The notes beneath the pieces are model-generated. The model ran no database searches. It saw nothing but the letters and a program-made list of their open reading frames with translations, and had not been told where the DNA came from. From assembly GCF_016097555.1 (NCBI RefSeq), contig NC_054708.1, positions 26,000,205-26,064,204 on the forward strand: a DNA stretch of 64,000 bases, read 5' to 3'. The DNA comes from Gigantopelta aegis (taxonomy: Eukaryota > Mollusca > Gastropoda > Neomphalida > Peltospiridae). Shown here piece by piece: positions 1-11,600 of the stretch. A program made the position numbers and the translations under genes. How positions within the stretch are numbered: the stretch's first letter is position 1; each line of letters opens with the position of its first letter.

Positions 1-258
1 AGGCTCAATGGGTAGGTGTAAACCACTTGCACCTACCAGTGATCCATAACTGGTTCAACAAAGGCCATGGTTTGTGCTATCCTGCCTGTGGGAAGCGCAA
101 ATAAAAGATCCCTTGCTGCCTGTCATAAAAGAGTAGCCTATGTGGCAACAGAGGGTTTCCTCTAAAAAACAGTGTCAGAATGATCATATGTTTGACGTCC
201 AATAGCCGATGATAAGATAAAAAAATCAATGTGCTCTAGTGGCGTCGTTAAATAAAAG
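1..258 (+). mobile_element. SINE, family C, 3' part, cut by window edge
   Basis: The sequence matches the 3' two thirds of the full-length copies at 20280-20679 and 34156-34551 read on the other strand. It runs from the CTCAATGGGTAGGTGTAAAC block through the GATCCCTTGCTGCC block to the tail GTGGCGTCGTTAAATAAAA. Its tRNA-like head would lie before base 1. Family letters A to E are local labels used only in this annotation. Confidence 0.8.
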
Positions 259-740
259 AAACTTTATTTTTTACTCAGTATAAATAATATGTATTGCTAT
301 ACACTCTGGTGAGCAAAATATTGAGGTCAGGTCATGCTCCCCCTAAAAATAAATTGAAAAACAAATTGCATGGTCCCCCCAACCCCCAAAACCCATCCTC
401 TGTACCTGTATTAAATGAAATTATTTGGATGTAATATTTTGTGGGCATGTGTAGTGGCGTAGCATGGGTTGCCAGCGCCCGGGACAAGGCAAGTATTGCG
501 CCCACTAAACAATGGAACGTTAGCACTCCCTAAGTTCCTTCCACCAGTCTAGAATTTTGTGCTCAGAGCAACGGCCTCAGTGGCCCCGCCCATGCTACGC
601 CACTGGGCGTGTAAATTCAAGATACATCTTTACATTTCACACACACAAAAATAATAATAATTTGATCATTATGTAACTTCAAGATTGATTGCCCAACTGT
701 GGACGATTACCAAAAAAACTAGACAATATGTTCCAAAAAC
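259..740. other. Non-coding stretch, no gene seen
   Basis: AT-rich sequence with no exon-like ORF flanked by splice sites. Bases about 451-600 hold two opposed copies of a short phrase (GTAGTGGCGTAGCATGGG and GCCCATGCTACGCCACTG), an inverted repeat that probably marks a small MITE. Confidence 0.5.
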
Positions 741-788
741 AATGAATGAATGAATGAATGAATGAATGAATGAATGAATGAATGAATG
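741..788. repeat. (TGAA)n microsatellite, LINE tail
   Basis: About twelve perfect TGAA units abut the 3' end of the minus-strand LINE remnant, as expected for LINEs that end in short tandem repeats rather than poly(A). Confidence 0.9.
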
Positions 789-1255
789 TTTAACAACACC
801 CCAGCACAAAAATAAACATTAGCTAATGGGTGTCATAAAAAGGTAATAATATGGAAATATTTATACAATTATGTAAAACCACAGTGTAAAGAGATGTAGA
901 AAAGTACAATACAATACAAATATCAAGGCATGTATATTTTAAAACTGTATAGAAATCAAAGTATTTTAAAAACTTTAAAATTAATTCAGGGTGAAATTTA
1001 AAAGATTGCAAAACATTTCTGTTGCCGAATATATCATTTCTCATCGGCTTCAGATGAGCACTCCACCAAAATGTGGCACACACAGTCAGTGTAACACTGA
1101 CAATGTTCACACTGAGGAGGAGGGTCCTTCTTTAAAATAAATGAATGCATCAAATACATATGGCCGATATGGACACGGCACAAGACTACTCCATCCATCC
1201 TTCCTGCACTGCCTATAGGAGGACTGCCACTCTCCCAGGACACATATACAAACAA
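741..1255 (-). pseudogene. Non-LTR retrotransposon remnant, ORF2 C-terminus and 3' end
   Basis: Read on the minus strand, bases 1255-1037 encode the stretch after the reverse transcriptase of CR1/L2/jockey-type LINEs: a VVLCR..IGH..L.HSF.LK segment, then a CEHCQC zinc-knuckle-like motif and CHILVEC. A frame change near 1037-1040 is needed to continue into FKFHPELILKFLK, the usual C-terminal tail. The element ends in the 3' UTR phrase GTGCTGGGGTGTTGTTAAAC, followed by a (CATT)n tail (741-788, TGAA on the plus strand). It is 5'-truncated, frameshifted and dead. Family assignment is by motif recognition only. Confidence 0.8.
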
Positions 1256-2580
1256 GACATAAAGGATGACAGGTTAATGATGTACCTTAATGGATTTATT
1301 CTGTAAAGCTAAAAATAGGGAACTATATGTGAGGCTTGCCAAACAGAATTCACCATTCATTCTGAACAGGACAGAACTGATTTATATATTCATCTTTGTT
1401 TTTATCCTCCAATTTAACAAGAAGAGTAAGAAATCATCTTTATCCCTAACTTTCAGTATGCTCAGTTTAAACAAGCAACCATTTTGCACTACGGCAATAC
1501 ATGATTTCATCCTTGCAATTAAAGGACATTTCCTCGGGTTGTTTTTTTCTATCAAATACGGTCGATATTTCATTGAATGAGGTCTGTAATCATATCCCAT
1601 GAGTGGTGCTTGCATAACGATGTGATATGACACTGCAAACTTCACTTCATGAGATATTGATCATATCTGACAGAAGACAAATACATTTTTTGTTCATTAC
1701 ATAACTGTTAGCAATTGACCTTTTTTCTCAGAAAAACAAAGCAAACAGCAAGTTGATTGATGCCATCAAGCACCTGTTGTTAATACACTTTAAAACACAT
1801 ATATTCCATGATGGAAATGCCAGGTAGTTTCCATGTTAGGGAGTGGGGGGGGGGGGGGGGGGGGGGGGGGGGTGGAATAATAAAAAAAATAAAATAAAAA
1901 AAATAATAAAAAACAAATATATAATATAAAAATATAAAAATATAAAAATAAAAAAAATAAAATAAAATAAAATAAAATAAAATAAATAACAAATTTAATT
2001 CTATACTATTAACAGTCACTAATATCTTGCTGGACATTTTATTCATTATGCTAAAGTGAACTTTTAAATGATTTTGACATAAATAAACATTAAACATGAA
2101 CTAAGATCCAGCCCTGTAGTAATTTGAAACAAACCATCTGCCATTTGGCTCCATTACATTACGTTTGGCAATTTTCACACGCTGATTTTTTTTGTTTTGT
2201 TACGAAAACGGAACAACAGTGAAGAAATAAAATATTTAGTATTTTAACTACATGTATAGTGGCGGGAATCAGATGACATTGTGTGATTAATCACCACTTT
2301 TTCATCAACCGATAAATGATGAATTAATCATTAATTAAATATACAATGCAATGCTTTGGGGAATAAAAATGTATTTCCTACTATCATGGCATCCACTCTG
2401 GACACGCAGTATGTCTCTATGTTCACCCATTTGTTTATTAAAGTATCACATGACAGAGTTTTATTTTTAAAATTTCACTTGATGCCCATGGTGCTGACTT
2501 TGGGAATTTTTGACTCATTTTATAAAACAGAAGAGGGAATTTTCATCTTACTAAACCAAGTTAGATTTTAAAAGAGTAAA
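1256..2580. other. Non-coding stretch with a 28-base poly-G run
   Basis: No gene was recognised. It holds an uninterrupted G run at about 1843-1872 (plus strand), followed by an A/T-only low-complexity tract to about 1990. The short ORFs over it (proline- or phenylalanine-rich) come from low complexity. Confidence 0.5.
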
Positions 2581-2584
2581 AGAA

Positions 2585-2887
2585 AGAAATGTTTTATTTA
2601 ACGATGCACTCAACACATTTTATTTACAGTTATATGGCATCAGACATATGGTTACGGACCACACAGATATTGAGAGAGAAACCCGCTGTCGCCACTTCAT
2701 GGGCTACTCTTTTCAGTTAGCAGCAAGGGATCTTTTATATGCACTATCCCACAGACAGGATAACACATACCATGGCCTTTGATATACCAGTCGTGGTGCA
2801 CTGACTGGAGCGAGAAATAGACGTTGATCGATCCCACACCGATCGCGCATCAAGCGAGCGCTGTACCACTGGGCTACGTCCCGCCCC
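2585..2887 (-). mobile_element. SINE, family A
   Basis: On the minus strand it begins with a tRNA-like head (GGGCGGGACGTAGCCCAGTG, A-box region; GATCGATC, B-box region). It continues through the TCCCTTGCTGCTAA block and ends in the tail GTTGAGTGCATCGTTAAATA. It is close to full length (about 300 bp). Confidence 0.85.
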
Positions 2888-3059
2888 TTTAAACTAGTAA
2901 TACTATACATATACATGTACTGCTTTATTCAAATTAATATAGGGCCTATCTATTTTGCAGTATGAAATGTTACGGGTGAGGGAAAGGGTGTTTGTCAAGT
3001 GTTACGTATCGATTTCAGACTATATCTATATATAGTAATTAACAAAAGGAATATCTACA

Positions 3060-3480
3060 TTCAGATTGGGAATTGTTTTAGTCACAAAACTGGGATTAAA
3101 AACAACGTAGCCTTTTGTGAATGATGCTGATTACCGGAGTCTAGAAATATTGGTGATAAAAACCCTGTGCCCATTTGACCCTCTTAAGAAATCCTTGTAA
3201 AATATATACCATGAGAATCTTAGTACTGTTACATACATACATGTACATGTACCAGTACTGTTTGAAATTGTTCCCCTAAAGAAACTAAAGAACGATCAGG
3301 TACTGTTTGTGGTAAGAGCAGACCTCACCCTTTGAGGAGATGGAGCTATCATTAGCATAACAAAGCTACATTGTATCTACATTCAGATTGGGAATGTGTC
3401 AGTTTAAAATTGGGAATAAAAATTACATACGGTAGCCTTTTTGTGAATGATGCCGATTACCGGAGTCTAGAAATGATCTC
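3060..3480. repeat. Pair of diverged direct repeats
   Basis: Two copies of a roughly 110-bp segment start with ATCTACATTCAGATTGGGAA (about 3052-3165 and 3376-3475) and end with GATTACCGGAGTCTAGAAAT. The spacer between them is unrelated. Confidence 0.7.
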
Positions 3481-3551
3481 ATTTACATGAATAAATATTT
3501 TGAAAGACAACATCCCGGCTTAGCAAGTTTATGAGACACCATTGTAATATA

Positions 3552-3728
3552 CAGTGAAACCCCTCAAAACCAGACCCTCTGTAAACTGGAATTCCCACAA
3601 AACCGGACATTTTTCACGGTTCTTGTTTAAAAATTAGTACAGAAATTAACTTCTCTAGACTGGATACCTCTTAAAATCCGGACATTTTACTTGTTCTCGA
3701 GGGTGTCTAGTTTAGAGGGGTTTCACGG
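3552..3728. mobile_element. MITE with pogo/Tigger-like termini
   Basis: The inverted ends read CAGTGAAACCCCTCAAAACC and, on the other side, the complement of GTTTAGAGGGGTTTCAC. TA dinucleotides flank it. The interior repeats the ACCGGACATTTT phrase. Three more copies lie at 5138, 27308 and 35403. The ends resemble Tc1/mariner pogo-type elements; no transposase is present. Confidence 0.75.
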
Positions 3729-4017
3729 TACTCCAAACCATACTAGAAAGCTATGAAATAATATATCTAACTTTTTATTATAATGTCATTACTATTTTTA
3801 TGTTCAATATTTTCACCATTTTTCACACAATGTAAACTTTTCTTTTCCCTTTTAATGAAATATTTATGTACTGTACATGTATAATTTTATTTCATATTTT
3901 TAACGCCTATGAACTATATGTTTACAGTTACTAAAGTATACAATGTATGTATACGACACACAAACAAAAAACTCTGTATTGCACTAATGTTACTTGATTA
4001 TTAGTCTTAATAGGCAA

Positions 4018-4314
4018 TTAAAAGGACATTCCTGAGTTTGCTGTAATTTTTAAGATTTTACCGACTAACGAAGACTTTTTAATGATTTTGTAATTACATA
4101 TCAAATATATTTTTCTGTATAAAATATTAGTGGCTCTATATTAAACATGTTTCTAATCACTTTGGGCCTCTTTCAAATATTCAGACGACCAGAAACACAT
4201 AGACACTGATATTCAAAACAAGAAAATATATTTATCATGTAAGTTTAATCGTAGAAATATTTTATTAGTCGGAAACATCTTACTATGCAGCAAACTCAGG
4301 AATGTCCCTATAAT
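4018..4314. mobile_element. MITE with GGACATTCCTGAGTTTGCTG ends
   Basis: Near-perfect terminal inverted repeats of about 20 bp (AGGACATTCCTGAGTTTGCT at left and its complement at about 4288-4309) enclose about 280 bp of AT-rich sequence. A TTAA lies at the left edge, suggesting piggyBac-type insertion, but the right flank is not a clean TTAA. Confidence 0.65.
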
Positions 4315-5137
4315 CAGCCAAAAGGATCATGTCAGAAATCCAACTCCTTGCGACATTACCAACTAAAACCCAGTTGAAGAAACATAAACCAGTATTTTAT
4401 TATTTGGTTTTGGATTTTTTGTTTTGTTTGTTTGGGGGGGGGGGGGGGGGGGGGGGGGGGGTTTGGGTTGTTGTTTTTTGGGGGTTTTTTTTGGGGGGGT
4501 GGGGTGGGTCGAGGGTGTTGTTTTTTCATTTCAGTAAACAAAAACCTAAATCAATCAAACAATCAGTTAGTTGACCAGTCCTTACATTTGCCTAATATTA
4601 TTAAAAATAGGTTCTAGCATGTCTGTGCAAGACATACATGTATATATAAATTTTCAAGGGGCATAATAATGTGCCGAGATATGGAGTATAAACAGTGGAA
4701 TAAAAACCATTGTCAAGCTCAAAGACTTTCTGTCCACTTAACAGCAGTATTTTGTTGTAAACAATACAAGTACACTTGACAAGATCTGGGTGAAGGCTAG
4801 AAGGTCTGGATCACAAAGCCCAAATCAACAATACCATTAGTTACACAAACGCAGACACCAACACTACATTCGGGCACATTTGTACACTCCACAAAACCCA
4901 GTATCATGCCAACTCATTTAGTGTTTAGCATGTGACTTATAGTCCAACCTGCAAAAAAGGGACCGATAGTCCTTTCCAGCCTTCATGAACATTTTTTTTT
5001 TTTTTTTTTAAACAATTTCAGTTTCATTTGACAGAAAAAGAAAAGTAGAAGTGTTTTGGAAATAAAAATTTAAAAAAATAATTGTAGTGCATACAATAGT
5101 AAGAAAATGACGCTTACTGCTGGGAAGGACTACAGTA
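4315..5137. other. Non-coding stretch with G-rich tract
   Basis: Nothing gene-like. A G run at about 4434-4461, followed by further G-rich sequence to about 4510, could form a G-quadruplex. The overlapping small ORFs of poly-glycine or poly-proline are artefacts of it. Confidence 0.5.
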
Positions 5138-5312
5138 CAGTAAAACCCCTCTAAACCAGTCACCCTTGGTACCAATAAAACTTTGGTTTTAAGGGGTATT
5201 TGGTTTAGACAGGTTAAGTTCTCTGCTAATTAAAAAAAATTAGACCATTAAAAACATCCGGTTTTGAGATAATTCCAGTTTATAGAGGGTTTGGTTTTGA
5301 GAGGTTTCACTG
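5138..5312. mobile_element. MITE with pogo/Tigger-like termini, second copy
   Basis: Starts CAGTAAAACCCCTCTAAACC and ends GAGAGGTTTCACTG, with TA on both sides. Same family as the copy at 3552, in similar orientation. Confidence 0.75.
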
Positions 5313-6177
5313 TATATAACAATCACCTATACACAAAGGACACTCCCGAACAGGTCCTTTACATATTAGTTTATGATTATTTTACATGTATATAAAGGGA
5401 ACATGTCTTACAAAGTCCATGTTTTGTAGATGTGTTTGTCATTTATACACTGATTTCACTGTAACCAAGCATGTATTGATTGTATATCGATGTATATATA
5501 GGGTAAACGTTTGGCAGCTATATAATTAGTCTGTTTATGTTATACAGGCTGTAATGTGGTCAACAAATTATTCAGTCAACATAATAAGTCATGATGATAT
5601 TAGACACTGTTAGGATTTATTAGTCATAGTTCCCTGATTCTAATATTTTATTATTTAAATGTCATGTACACCTTAAAACATTACTGTATATGTATGTTGT
5701 ATGCCTACTGTAGACTGAATATTATATTTGAAGCACACAAAGATTCACAATTAACATATATGTTTTCTTTGGACAAACATACATGTATGAAGGAAAATGT
5801 GTTTTAAACTACATGTTGTTATTAGTAATAAATATTATACAATTATTATATGTATGCAACATCAAACTTGCAAACAAAAAAGATAAATTTAACTGCTATA
5901 TACTGAATACTTTTTAACATACATAAAACAGAAAAATTACATCAAATCTGTTTTTAATAAAATATAATTTTAATGAATATACTTAAACTTACTTAAACAT
6001 TTGTTAAACACTGATATTCAGTATGATTACAGAGTAATAATAAAAATATGTTCAAACAGCAAATTACTCACAGTAAGATATAAACATAATCATTAGGTAT
6101 ATCAAACTGGATCGGTGAATCAGGACACAATATTTAATGCAAACCACGATTCTGTTCATATATTGAAAAAAAAAGTA
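5313..6177. other. AT-rich stretch, no gene seen
   Basis: Very AT-rich, no open reading frame of note and no repeat family that I recognise. Confidence 0.4.
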
Positions 6178-6492
6178 GTTTTTTTTGTTTAACGACACCA
6201 CTAGAGCACATTGATTTATTAATTATCGGCTATTGGATGTCAAACATATGGTCATTTTGACACAATCATAAAGAGGAAACCTGCTACATTTTTCCATTAG
6301 TAGCAAGGGATCTTTTATATGCACCATCTATTAGACAGGATAGCACAAATCATGGCCTTTGATACATTGTATACCAGTTGTGGTGCACTGACTGAAACAA
6401 GAAATAGCCCAATGAACCCACCTATGGGGATCGATCCTAGACCGGCCGCTCATCAGGCGTGCGCTGTACCACTGGGCAACATCCTGCCCCCT
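6178..6492 (-). mobile_element. SINE, family B
   Basis: On the minus strand the tRNA-like head is GGGCAGGATGTTGCCCAGTG with B-box-like GATCGATCC. The 3' tail carries GACATCCAATAGCCGATAAT and GTGGTGTCGTTAAACAAAA. The family B tail differs from that of family A. Confidence 0.8.
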
Positions 6493-7389
6493 GTTCACAT
6501 GTTGATTACACAACATTAAACTCAGGTGAACGACCAATCACTTGTCTGTACGTAGTGAACTGTTGCCATGTAAAATTAAAAACCTGCAACAGTTCTAGAC
6601 AAGACTTTTGGACACTCAATGTGGAGCACATCAGTAGTTAAATATAAGAATGCCAGCTCATTGAAAAATCAGTTAATTTAAAATACATTTGGAATGTCTA
6701 GTACAGAACCACTTGACAAGTGTGTTAGGTATTGGTGTAGTCATAAAAGAGCCATGGCTCTCTACATCATACCTATTTTCCCCCCACAACCTTTTATATA
6801 TTTTCCTGTCATGCAATAACATGTTTCATAGACGGTGTGGTTGGACCCACCTCCAATATAAAAGCCAGGCCAATGTTGTTAATCCTGTCTTGGACAGAGA
6901 AACCGGCCGAGGCCGATACCTCTGCCCAAGATAGGCGTGCGCTACAACAGCTTGCTCTGAATATGCACGTTAATCACTACTCCACTCCACTCCAATGTTA
7001 AGATTGGGTTATTTGCTGGTTATGTAAAATAATTTACATAACCGAAGTTTGAAACAATCAGGTTACCTATAGTTCTTCCAACAGGGAACGCCTTTTTCAT
7101 ATTATGAAATTTACTACAAGTAATTTATTTCTGAGCAGACTGATTTCTAAATTACACAAATATAATACTCTTTTTTTTTGTTAATTCCAAAACACTTTTA
7201 CTTTTCTTCTTACATCAAACCAAACTGAAATTATTTACAAAAAGCATTTATGTATGAGAATGGAACAGACTATAGGTAAAAATCACATGCACAAACTTCC
7301 AGTTACCTAAAATGTTAAAACCATAACACCTAAGGTGAGTGTTCTTTATCACCTTTATATAGAGTATACAGAGTATAAGATCTGTATTT

Positions 7390-7580
7390 TAATCTGAATG
7401 CTCAAGCCCAGGAAAACTGGCCTCAGTGGTACTGTGGTTAACCTTCTGACTACTGCAGGCGAGATATCTCACCTGACGTCACGTCAGTTGACATACTGTA
7501 CACTGTATACAGTGCATTCCCCAATTCATATTTCCCATCGTCTTGCAAACGACACTCACCAGAAAGACTGGTATAAGAGG
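7390..7580 (+). mobile_element. Possible SINE head fragment
   Basis: The phrase GGCCTCAGTGGTACTGTGGT followed by a B-box-like region resembles the tRNA-derived heads of the local SINE families C and D, but the rest of the element is not recognisable. It may be an old fragment. Confidence 0.35.
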
Positions 7581-7722
7581 AAACAGAAGACAACTCAGCT
7601 TCCTGTATGTTTAGGTTTTTGTTTTTCAACTAAAAATAGCTTGTAAATTTGAGTTGAAAAAGTTGTTTTCGGCAAGTATTTTCACTTGACAACAATGGCA
7701 GCACATCGTGCTCATTTTCAGG

Positions 7723-7848
7723 GATCGATAGCTGATTGTGACAGCTAATTTGATAATAAATTTTCCAACAACGACCAAATATTGAGATCGATAGCTGATT
7801 GTGACAGCTAATTTGATAATAAATTTTCCAACAACGACCAAATATTGG
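7723..7848. repeat. Two-copy 63-bp tandem duplication
   Basis: The segment from GATCGATAGCTGATTGTGAC to CCAAATATTG occurs twice head to tail with almost no differences, indicating a recent duplication. The overlapping minus-strand ORF simply translates the repeat. Confidence 0.85.
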
Positions 7849-8154
7849 GATATGAATCAGTTTGTGGGGTTTTTTTTAAATTCTGGTCAGAAAACCACTG
7901 TTATTCGGGAATTAAATACTGGACAGCTGGCCACAAATGCCCATATGTAAATGCATATTTTATGATTTTTTGCCTAATTTTAGTCAACATTAACTGATCT
8001 AAAATATAAAAAATATAAAAACCCGCGAAAATAATACTTACCAATTCAAATATGTACTTTATTCTATGTATTTATAAATTATTTAAGTGAATATATGTGA
8101 GTAAAAATTATAAACTTGTACCCACTCATTGTGGTTTTTGTCAAAAATTAATTC

Positions 8155-8395
8155 AGTTGTCTAAAGGTTAAGCCATTGCACATAAGGCTGGTAGGTACAG
8201 GGTTCGCAGCCTGGTACCAGCTCCCACCCAGAGCAAGTTTTAACGACTCAATGGGCAAGTGTAAAACCACTACACCCTCTTCTTTTTCACTAACCACTGT
8301 CCTGGATAGACAGCCCAGATAGCTGAGGTGCGTGCCCAGGACAGTGAGCTTGAACCTTAATTGTGTATAATCATGAAAATAAGTTTAACAAAGAA
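8155..8395 (+). mobile_element. SINE, family D
   Basis: The tRNA-like head is degraded; the body carries GCTCCCACCCAGAGCAAG, CTCAATGGGCAAGTGTAAAA, CTACACCCTCTTC, CAGATAGCTGAGGTGCGTGC and the 3' end GAACCTTAATTG..TAATCATGAAAATAAG. Four further copies occur in this window. Confidence 0.75.
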
Positions 8396-8485
8396 GAGGA
8401 GGAAGGCCAGGAAAAACTGAGCAGACTGTTTTCTAAATTACACATAAAAATAACATGGTTTTGGCCAAAATGAAAGTGGACCAAC

Positions 8486-8637
8486 CTGGTGGTCTGTACG
8501 AGGATGTCCACCATCCCCCGACTGAGAGCTGAGTCCACCTGGACATCGGCCAGTGATTCATCCTCATCTCTCAACCGGGCGCTCTTTCGGCTGAACCGAG
8601 AACTCTTCTTCCTAACCTTGTGTTTCCCTTCAATTAT
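8486..8637 (-). CDS. EVC: EVC coding exon 3
   Basis: On the minus strand the acceptor is GTTCGTTTTGCAG and the donor AG|GTTGGT. It adds 50 codons plus 2 nt, starting [15 protein letters not shown]. The first half is strongly basic (K/R-rich) and the second is acidic, then neutral ([12 protein letters not shown]). The phase joins exon 2 (0). The donor is weaker than consensus at +3 to +5. Confidence 0.7.
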
Positions 8638-11600
8638 CTGCAAAACGAACACGTGAACAAATTGCAAACCTGGGGCCTAATTCACTAAACTCTCGCAACT
8701 TTGCGATTTCGCAGTGCAATGCAAAAAGACTTGCAAAGAGGATGCTTTGTTGTCTAGCAGAGCCTAAGAGACCTTTGTGAATTAGGCCCTGAGCCCTGTT
8801 CCATCTAAGATCACCTTAAGTATATAACTAGAGCTGGGTGGTATTGAAATTTCAGGTTCGGTATCGGTATTATTAGGGTGATTTACCTCAATGTTGGTAT
8901 GGTATTCGGTATTAATACAATACCACTACTGATACGAATACTGAGCGGTATTTTTTACTTTAAATGCATGCCCAAGTTAAGTCTCACCTGCTAATTTCAT
9001 CAAAATCAAATTAAATTCCATATACTGCTCCCTCATCTATCTTTTCTTCTCAGCTATTTTGTGTTCGTCAAATATATATTGTTAGTGCTTTACTAAATGG
9101 TGGGGAAAAAATTTTCTATACCAAAATTTCAGTATTTTGACATTTGGTAAATCGGTATTGACATGATACTGATACCATACGGTATATATGATATACCACC
9201 CAGTTCTATGTATAACTACTGTATGTACTTAAGGTGATCTTAGCGCTAAGATCGCTTCATGGAACATATTTTCAAAGCTATCTTAGTGCTACGATATCAT
9301 AAAATCATCATAGGCTATGGTGAGTGGCATAGTGACATCATAGCTTACGATGACTTTACGATATCGTAGCACTAAATTAGTTTCGAAAATCTGTAGCTAG
9401 GCCTATGCAAACTGAAAGAACAATAGTTTTGTTTTGCATATCACTAAGGTAAGTCCAGGGCCCAATTTAACAAAACATTGTAAGCCTAGTTTTACATGTA
9501 AACGTAAATCTATGTCTAAACCACAATTCCTATTACTGTTATAGTATAACAAATATAGTTAGAAATAAACATACGTCATTTTATTTTCTTCCATAATGGT
9601 GTAATTTGCTGCATGAACTTACAGTGTATTGTGAAATTGGCCCCAGTACTGAATAAGCCAATTTTCATTTGCACTATAAATTTAGGACATCATATAAATG
9701 GTCATTTGGTTATTCAAACAGAAAAAGTATTGTAGACATAATTAGTCAAGATTTTACACGATAAACGATTATGGATCATCACATTTCAAGAAACAAACCA
9801 ATCACAGACCTCGATGTTTAAGGTGAGCCACTCTCGCTCCCCATCACTCCCCTGAACTAGTTCAAGGAGAGTGATTTTTAGCTCCTCTTAGCATGTGAAT
9901 TTATATGGCATCATGATAGTACATGTAATATCTTAAATGGCTCTCCTTAATCTAAGTTAAGAGAGCAATTAATCTCTCCTTAATCTAAGTTAAGAGAGCA
10001 ATTAATCTCTCCAATAATTTTTTGTCCCATTTTGGAATTAACATTTTATGACAAAATTTCAAGACATTTTTTTTGTTTTCGCATGCAAATAACCGATATA
10101 TATGTTTATAATGCTATTCAATTATCCGATATAATTTGTATTGGTTTAATGCTAAATGGTTCTGTGAAACATAATAATATGCAAATAATCAATTTATGCT
10201 ATAAACATATATGCAATTAAGTGGATTCGACTGTAATATCTTAAATGGCTCTCCATAATCTTAAGTTAAGAGTGCAATTATTCGCTCCCCTCATTTTGTG
10301 TCACATCAAGGTCTGCAAACAATTTTCAAGTATAACTGATCATCAGAAATCCACCAGGACTATCTGAGGGGATCTTTTCTATAGTTCCTCAGATGGCTGC
10401 TTATCATGTTTATATTAAAATGTAAACAATATACACTTACTTTTTCAGTGCCATCATATCCTGGGGTAACAACTGCATCTAAAGTTCCACCTGCTATCAT
10501 GGCTTCTTCCATATCTTGACGCTGAAATATATGTCAAGGTTTTCAACACCCATCTTGCTGGACTACAATATTGGGCATAATTCTCCAAACAATAAACACC
10601 ATTAAATCACACCTACCCCTATCCGCAAAATTCTCAACTTTCTGGAGGGATTGTTGACTGATCTGATATATGGATGGACAGATAGATGAAAGGACTGATG
10701 GATGAATGAATGTACCAATCCATGCATGAATGGATGCTTGTATGTTTGTATGGATTTGTGGATGAATGAATAGATGTGTGGATGAATGGATGAATAGATA
10801 GATGCATGGATAGATGTGTGGATAAATTGTTCGATGGATGGATGCATGGATATGTGTATGGATGGCTGTATGGATAAATTAATGGATGCATGGATGGATG
10901 CATAGATGGATGTGTGGATGGATGTGTGGGTTTTGGGTGGGTGGATGGATGGATGGATGGGTTAATGGCTGGCTGGCTGGATAGATGGATGGATGGGTTA
11001 ATGCACAGATGGATGGATGTATGAATTAATAGATGCATGGATGGATGAATGGGATAAAGCATGGATGGATGGGTTAATGCACTGATGGATGCATACATAC
11101 ATGCATGAATGGATGTGTGGGTGAATGGGTTAATGCATGAATGGATGGATTAATGCATGGCAGGATGGATGGATGGATGGATGGATGGATACATGGATGG
11201 ATGGATGGATGGATGGAAATAATGCATGGATGGGTGGATGATTGGATGGATGTGGATGGTTGGATGCATGGATAGATGTGTAGCTGGATGGATGGGTTAA
11301 TGCATGGATGGATGGATGAATGGATGGATATATGGATGGATGGATATGTGGATGGATGGATATGTGGATGTGTGGATGTATGGATGGGTTAATGCATGGA
11401 TGGATGGATGGATGGATGTGTGGATGGATGAGTGGATAGATGGATGGATGTGTGGATAGATGGATGTGTGGATGGATGGATGCATGGATGTGTGGATGGA
11501 TGGATGCATGGATGTGTGGATAGATGGATGGATGGATGGATGAATAGATAGATGCATGGATAGATGTGTGGATAAATTGTTCGATGGATGGATGCATGGA

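Noticed and set aside
1382..1645. 87-codon minus-strand ORF as an EVC exon or LINE coding part
   Set aside because: No splice sites in the right phase and no LINE motif; probably chance.
1843..1872. Poly-G run as a specific regulatory element
   Set aside because: Similar G runs occur at 4434, 13757, 34739 and 57586 without consistent context; homopolymer length is also error-prone in sequencing.
2585..2887. tRNA gene signals (A and B box) in this and the other SINE heads
   Set aside because: The boxes lie in SINE heads followed by SINE bodies; no cloverleaf of a functional tRNA was found.
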